NCBI GenBank assembly: GCA_900545755.1
Contig: URAG01000001.1
Span: 1-64,000, forward strand
Origin: an uncultured Cloacibacillus sp.
Lineage (GTDB): Bacteria > Synergistota > Synergistia > Synergistales > Synergistaceae
Length of the DNA: 64,000 nt
Direction: 5' to 3'
Positions 60,202-64,000 of this stretch are shown here, one piece after another. Under the pieces are notes generated by a model, which had not been told where the DNA came from, ran no database searches, and was given only the letters and a program-made list of their open reading frames with translations. Position 1 is the first letter of the stretch. Each line of letters opens with the position of its first letter. The position numbers and the translations under genes are program-made.

Positions 60202-61149
60202 CTAGCCCCTTTCAGCCGCGCGGTTTATAGCGAATATCTCTTCTTTCGCGCGTATCATCTGTAGGAACATCGAGTTTACCGGCGCCGCTATGCCGTGTTT
60301 TTTCGCAAGCGCGACGACGGTGCCCGCGAAGGCGTCCACCTCAGTCATACGCCCCGCCTCGATGTCCTGGAACATCGACGTTTTGCCGCTGGGCGCTACC
60401 GTGTTCAGCAGCGCGCGGTAGCATTCGTATATCTCGGCGTCGCCTAGCGGCACGCCCTCGGCGCGCGCTACGGCCGCCGCCTCTTCCATGCTCGCCTTGA
60501 CCAGGCCGCCAGCGGTGCGCGAACGGTTCATCATTCCGTACGTAAAGCCGAGCGCCGCGGAGACCTGATTCACGCCGCAGTTCATCATAAACTTGCGCCA
60601 CAGGCTCTTGAGCATGTCCGCGGGGATCTCGTAGTTTATGCCCGCGCGGCGGAAGAAGTCTTCGACCGCCTCGACGTTCTCAGAATAATGTCCGGGAACG
60701 TTGGCCGCGTCTCCGAAGGTTATGCGCTCAGCCCCTTTCGAGACGAAGCCGTCGCCGGAGCGTTCGGCGTCTATCATGGCGTAGGAATGGAGCACTTTGT
60801 CTTTGCCGAACCGCTCTCCGAGTATCTTCTCGCTCGACACTCCGTTAAGCGGCGCTATTATCACGGTATCAGGGCCGACGAACTTCGCCGCGTCGCTTAT
60901 CGCCTCCTCGAGCTGAGTATTCTTGACCGATATAAACAGCAGCTCCGCCGGGGCGTCGTCGGCCCCTGCGAGCGTTACGGGGTACTTCCTGCCGTTATGA
61001 GTAAGCCCGTTCTCCGCGTACCGGCGCGCCCGTTCGCCGTAGGCGACCACCCGCGCGGCCTCCGGCGAAATATTGTCGCACACCTTAGCAAAAAACGCCG
61101 AGCCGACGGCCCCGAGCCCGGCGAATACAACTTTGTCTATCCTTTTCAT
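60202..61149 (-). CDS. Ketopantoate reductase (PanE)-family dehydrogenase, copy 2
   Basis: A 315-residue paralogue of copy 1 with matching blocks: VFAGLGAVGSAFFAK (about 8-22), KNTQLEEAISDAAKFVGPDTVIIAPLNGV and KSLWRKFMMNCGVNQVSA. The whole lengths align with no large gaps, so a recent tandem duplication is likely. A 107-base gap separates it from copy 1. One of the pair may serve pantothenate synthesis and the other a different 2-oxo acid; sequence alone cannot say which. Confidence 0.82.
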   Translation of the reverse strand: MKRIDKVVFAGLGAVGSAFFAKVCDNISPEAARVVAYGERARRYAENGLTHNGRKYPVTLAGADDAPAELLFISVKNTQLEEAISDAAKFVGPDTVIIAPLNGVSSEKILGERFGKDKVLHSYAMIDAERSGDGFVSKGAERITFGDAANVPGHYSENVEAVEDFFRRAGINYEIPADMLKSLWRKFMMNCGVNQVSAALGFTYGMMNRSRTAGGLVKASMEEAAAVARAEGVPLGDAEIYECYRALLNTVAPSGKTSMFQDIEAGRMTEVDAFAGTVVALAKKHGIAAPVNSMFLQMIRAKEEIFAINRAAERG

Positions 61150-61246
61150 CTGCCCCCTCCTAACCTATTTCATGCGGCGGTCGTACGATAGGCGGTTCCG
61201 GTCCAGTAAAGCAATAGCTTCGCCGCACAACCGCTCCCCTTACCTG

Positions 61247-62230
61247 TTATTTTTTAAATTTCAAAGCGTTTTTGATTTCTTCTATTATCTGCGTTTTCAA
61301 CCTTTTTACGCAGCCGCAGGAATGTCGGTGATAATATTTATCGTTTGTCGCAGCAGCAAAAAGAGCTCCCCAGAGCTCGTCTTTCCATGGAGTAAGTACA
61401 AGGTATTTCCAATAAAGCATATCGGCGTTCGTTCCAGTAAAAGCATCCCACGGCTTCAAATGACCACCGAAATGCCAGATTCTTTCTAGACCCAATATAT
61501 CATCGAAAATTTCATCTGTTGGGTCTGTGTTATATTTTGGATCAAGATATAAGATATCAGCAAGATATTCTGCATTGAGAAATGCTTCGTCAGGTAACAT
61601 AGGTTTGTAACTCTGTATGTACGATACTGCCTTATTCAGAAGTAGATCGCCATTTTCTAAGCCGCGCCTCATTTTTGATAAATCCATCAGCAGCACTCCG
61701 CTGTTAATATAACGCTCGTTACTATAACGATATCGATTCAACGTTATCTCATTTTTAGGGACATTGAGATTTGGAAATGGCTTTGATCTATCACTCAAAT
61801 CCCCAGCTTGGCTTCTTCCTGCCATATCTAGTTGCCACAGTTGTTCTACATTAACTGCAACAACCAAATCACAATCAAGATATAGCACCTTGTTTAGGTT
61901 AGGCATGATATCAGGAAGAGTCAACCGATATAGTGCTCCTATTGTAAATTTGCCGCAGTAAGCATTCAAGCCAACTCCAGTATAAAGAGCAAATTTCTGA
62001 GCGACATCAATAAATTCTATGTCTCCGTGCTGGCGCATGTCAGATTTCGCAATTGGCAATTTAGCCGCACACATCAGCTTCGCGCGGTTTTCTTCCGTCA
62101 AAGTCTCGTCGTGTAATATATAAAAACGCACCTCAGCATCTGTGTTCTGAAGCACAGACGCTATCACTACCCCCGCGTGACGCGCATAAGTCCCTTTCGG
62201 GTCGTGAATGGAGAGAGCGACGTTTATCAT
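61247..62230 (-). CDS. Glycosyltransferase family 8 protein
   Basis: A 327-residue GT8 enzyme, like LPS galactosyl/glucosyltransferases. The DxD sugar-nucleotide metal motif is DCD at 119-121 in VLYLDCDLVVA, preceded by the GT8 start (MINVALSIHDPKGTYARHAGV) and followed by YINSGVLLMDLSKMR, the usual N-S-G-V-L block. The gene is clearly AT-richer than its neighbours, which suggests recent transfer, common for surface-sugar genes. It probably adds a sugar to LPS or another surface glycan. Confidence 0.88.
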   Translation of the reverse strand: MINVALSIHDPKGTYARHAGVVIASVLQNTDAEVRFYILHDETLTEENRAKLMCAAKLPIAKSDMRQHGDIEFIDVAQKFALYTGVGLNAYCGKFTIGALYRLTLPDIMPNLNKVLYLDCDLVVAVNVEQLWQLDMAGRSQAGDLSDRSKPFPNLNVPKNEITLNRYRYSNERYINSGVLLMDLSKMRRGLENGDLLLNKAVSYIQSYKPMLPDEAFLNAEYLADILYLDPKYNTDPTDEIFDDILGLERIWHFGGHLKPWDAFTGTNADMLYWKYLVLTPWKDELWGALFAAATNDKYYHRHSCGCVKRLKTQIIEEIKNALKFKK

Positions 62231-62462
62231 ACTCTATTCTCCTTTCAAAGAGAAATATGGAGACGCCGTATGAACTTGTTTCACGGAGTGCCGCTCCATT
62301 TATATTTCTCCACGCTCCGCGTAAACATTCGTCATGTGGCGCGGGTGGCGTATTTTCATTATATAACACATAAGACATTGTGCGTCTTTCGCGCCGCAAG
62401 CGCCGAGGGTGTATAATTCAACAGAATATAAACGTGTTACACGCATGATTGGAGGTAACGTT

Positions 62463-63851
62463 ATGGGAATCGTTGCGGGTATTATGGTGCCGCATCCGCC
62501 GCTTATCGTGCCGGCGGTGGGGCGCGGCGGGGAGCGCTGGATTGCGGCGACGGTGCGCGCTTACGAGCAGGCGGCGGAGTTTACGATGAGCTTCGAGCCG
62601 GAGACGTTGGTCATTATTTCGCCTCACGCCGTAATGTATGCCGATTATTTTCACATTTCGCCAGGGGTAGGTGCTTCAGGTAACTTCGCACAGTTCGGCG
62701 CGCCGCAGGAGGCTTTCGACGTCGCCTACGACGTCGAGTTCGTGCGCGGGCTTGAGGCCGCGGCGGGAAAATCCGGCTTCCCGGCTGGGACTCTCGGGGA
62801 GCGCGACAAGCGGCTCGACCACGGCGTGATGGTGCCGCTTTATTTCATTTCGCGCGCTGCCGGCAAAATGCCAAAGGCTGTTCGTGTAGATCTCTCTGGT
62901 CTCCCTATCAATAAAAAAAATGAATTCGGGCGGCTCATAGCGGAGACTGCCGAGAAGCTCGGGCGGCGCGCCGTCGTCGTTGCAAGCGGCGACCTTTCAC
63001 ACAAACTAAAAACGGACGGCCCTTACGGCTTCTCGCCGGACAGCCCTGTTTACGACAAGCGTATCATGGACGTGATGGGACGCGCTGCTTTCGGCGAGCT
63101 TTTCGACTTTTCGGAGGATTTCTGCGAGAGCGCCGCGGAATGCGGACATCGTTCTTTCGTCATAATGGCGGGCGCTTTCGACGGGCGCGCAGTGCGCGCG
63201 GAGCGGCTTTCGCACGAAGGGCCTTTCGGCGTCGGCTACGGAGTATGTACCTTTGAGGGCGGAGCGCGCGACGATTCCCGCCGTTTTCTCAAAAATTACG
63301 CGGAAAAAGAGAAACAGCGCCTCGCAGCAATAAAGAGCGCCGAAGACGAATACGTGCGCCTCGCGCGCGCCTCGGTCGAGCATTACGTGCGCACGGGCCG
63401 CCGCCTTGAAATGCCGGACGGCCTGCCAGACGATATGACGCGCCGCCGCGCCGGGGTTTTCGTATCACTTCACGAAGACGGGCGGCTGCGCGGCTGCATC
63501 GGCACGATAGCGCCCGTTACGCCGTGCATCGCGCAGGAAATCATCGACAACGGAGTCAGCGCCGCAGCGCGCGATCCGCGGTTCAATCCGGTAGAGCCCG
63601 GCGAGCTGGACAAGCTGGTCTACAGCGTCGACGTCCTTGAACCGCCGGAGCGGATAGAGTCGCCGTCGCAGCTAGACGTGAAAAAATACGGCGTCATCGT
63701 CACAAATGGCGGGCGGCGCGGCCTTCTTCTCCCGAACCTCGACGGCGTGTGCAGCGTGGACGAACAGATAGCGATAGCGAAGCAAAAGGCCGGCATCGCA
63801 CAGGGCGAGGCGGTAGCGCTCGAACGTTTCGAGGTGACGCGCCATTTCTAG
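62463..63851 (+). CDS. Fused AmmeMemoRadiSam system protein B-A (MEMO/LigB-like plus AMMECR1)
   Basis: A 462-residue fusion. The N-terminal about 270 residues match the MEMO/LigB-like dioxygenase fold (IMVPHPPLIVPAVGRGG at 7-23, VIISPHAVMYADYF, LDHGVMVPLYF). The C-terminal about 170 match AMMECR1 (GVFVSLHEDGRLRGCIGTI, AARDPRFNPVEP). These are proteins B and A of the AmmeMemoRadiSam set, whose third partner is a radical-SAM enzyme. That partner is encoded immediately downstream here. The start at 62463 follows TTGGAGG. The biochemical role of this three-part system is still largely undefined. Confidence 0.88.
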   Translation: MGIVAGIMVPHPPLIVPAVGRGGERWIAATVRAYEQAAEFTMSFEPETLVIISPHAVMYADYFHISPGVGASGNFAQFGAPQEAFDVAYDVEFVRGLEAAAGKSGFPAGTLGERDKRLDHGVMVPLYFISRAAGKMPKAVRVDLSGLPINKKNEFGRLIAETAEKLGRRAVVVASGDLSHKLKTDGPYGFSPDSPVYDKRIMDVMGRAAFGELFDFSEDFCESAAECGHRSFVIMAGAFDGRAVRAERLSHEGPFGVGYGVCTFEGGARDDSRRFLKNYAEKEKQRLAAIKSAEDEYVRLARASVEHYVRTGRRLEMPDGLPDDMTRRRAGVFVSLHEDGRLRGCIGTIAPVTPCIAQEIIDNGVSAAARDPRFNPVEPGELDKLVYSVDVLEPPERIESPSQLDVKKYGVIVTNGGRRGLLLPNLDGVCSVDEQIAIAKQKAGIAQGEAVALERFEVTRHF

Positions 63852-64000
63852 CATAATCTGCCCAGTCTGTTTCCACCACTGCCGTCTCGAGGAAGGGCAA
63901 ACCGGCGTCTGCCGCGCGAGGAAGAACTTCGGCGGCCGCAGCGTCAGTTTAAACTACGGGAAAGTAACTTCTGCGGCGCTCGACCCTATAGAAAAGAAGC
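63844..64000 (+). CDS. AmmeMemoRadiSam radical SAM enzyme, N-terminal part (no canonical start, runs off window)
   Basis: From about 63844 to the window end one frame encodes SSIICPVCFHHCRLEEG, then GVCRARKNFGG and KVTSAALDPIEKK. This is the usual N-terminal block of the AmmeMemoRadiSam radical-SAM enzyme, whose two-Cys-pair start is followed by YGK...DPIEKKPL. The frame is closed upstream by TGA at 63835-63837 and holds no ATG, GTG or TTG up to base 64000. ATT at 63844, seven bases after GAGGTG, is the best start candidate, with ATA 63853 or ATC 63856 as alternatives. A +1 fusion to the upstream gene or a sequence error are other explanations. The radical-SAM CxxxCxxC lies beyond the window. 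Confidence 0.7.
   Translation, partial: MSSIICPVCFHHCRLEEGQTGVCRARKNFGGRSVSLNYGKVTSAALDPIEKK

Noticed and set aside
62433-62443. CGTG-TTA-CACG palindrome before the AmmeMemo gene considered as an operator
   Set aside because: Only four bases per arm; a TATAAT lies upstream but no -35 partner at proper spacing was found.

Overview
The window reads as one chromosomal segment of a GC-rich, Gram-negative, amino-acid-fermenting anaerobe, most likely a member of the Synergistota (Cloacibacillus/Synergistes-like). This is an inference from gene content, not from a marker gene. The clues are an LpxL/HtrB-type acyltransferase (diderm envelope), two DUF3798 binding proteins, a TAXI-type TRAP transporter, several amino-acid or peptide uptake and degradation genes, a Na+-pumping methylmalonyl-CoA decarboxylase with its mutase and epimerase, a class I two-subunit Fe-S fumarase, a flavodiiron protein and a small 2[4Fe-4S] ferredoxin. 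No rRNA, tRNA, CRISPR array, prophage or transposase was found.

Layout. 1-4 kb: end of a TPR protein, a class II aldolase, a MarR regulator with its YczE-like membrane partner, and a small coiled-coil protein. 4.1-6.5 kb: a polar amino-acid ABC transporter whose binding protein and permease are fused. 6.8-10.7 kb: proS facing a TrpR-like regulator plus a degenerate SDR, then an RNase-H-fold nuclease and an LpxL acyltransferase. 10.9-15 kb: a TAXI TRAP system with two paralogous binding proteins and a fused permease. 15.4-16.3 kb: an AT-richer HNH nuclease gene broken by an in-frame amber codon. 16.4-18.7 kb: fumarase and a histidine phosphatase. 18.7-27.1 kb: a DUF3798/Rbs-type ABC importer with an Xaa-Pro peptidase and a second, divergently transcribed DUF3798 gene.

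27.5-31.6 kb: speD-speA-speE-speB, a complete arginine-to-spermidine operon behind a clear sigma-70 promoter. 31.8-33.5 kb: a GNAT/MFS pair. 33.6-39.4 kb: a type I restriction-modification system (hsdM-hsdS-hsdR). Its hsdS carries two different tandem repeats in the inter-TRD linker: an in-frame 12-bp (ELEA)3 tract and an out-of-frame 8-bp tract. This looks like a double switch for specificity and phase, and is the most striking signal in the window. 39.6-46 kb: methylmalonyl-CoA mutase, epimerase and the sodium pump mmdA-D-C-B in one direction, so succinyl-CoA is turned into propionyl-CoA with Na+ export.

46.2-50.9 kb: a flavodiiron protein, a DUF3298 secreted protein, a PH-like membrane protein, NhaC and ferredoxin. 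50.9-53.5 kb: a pantothenate operon (DUF2520 dehydrogenase, panB, panC). 53.6-57.4 kb: a DEAD/DEAH helicase interrupted by an in-frame ochre codon, a GNAT protein and a RocB-like M20 peptidase. 57.5-61.1 kb: a two-subunit CoA-transferase and tandem ketopantoate-reductase-family genes. 61.2-62.2 kb: an AT-rich GT8 glycosyltransferase. 62.4-64 kb: a fused AmmeMemoRadiSam B-A gene followed by the start of its radical-SAM partner, which has no ATG, GTG or TTG anywhere in the visible frame.
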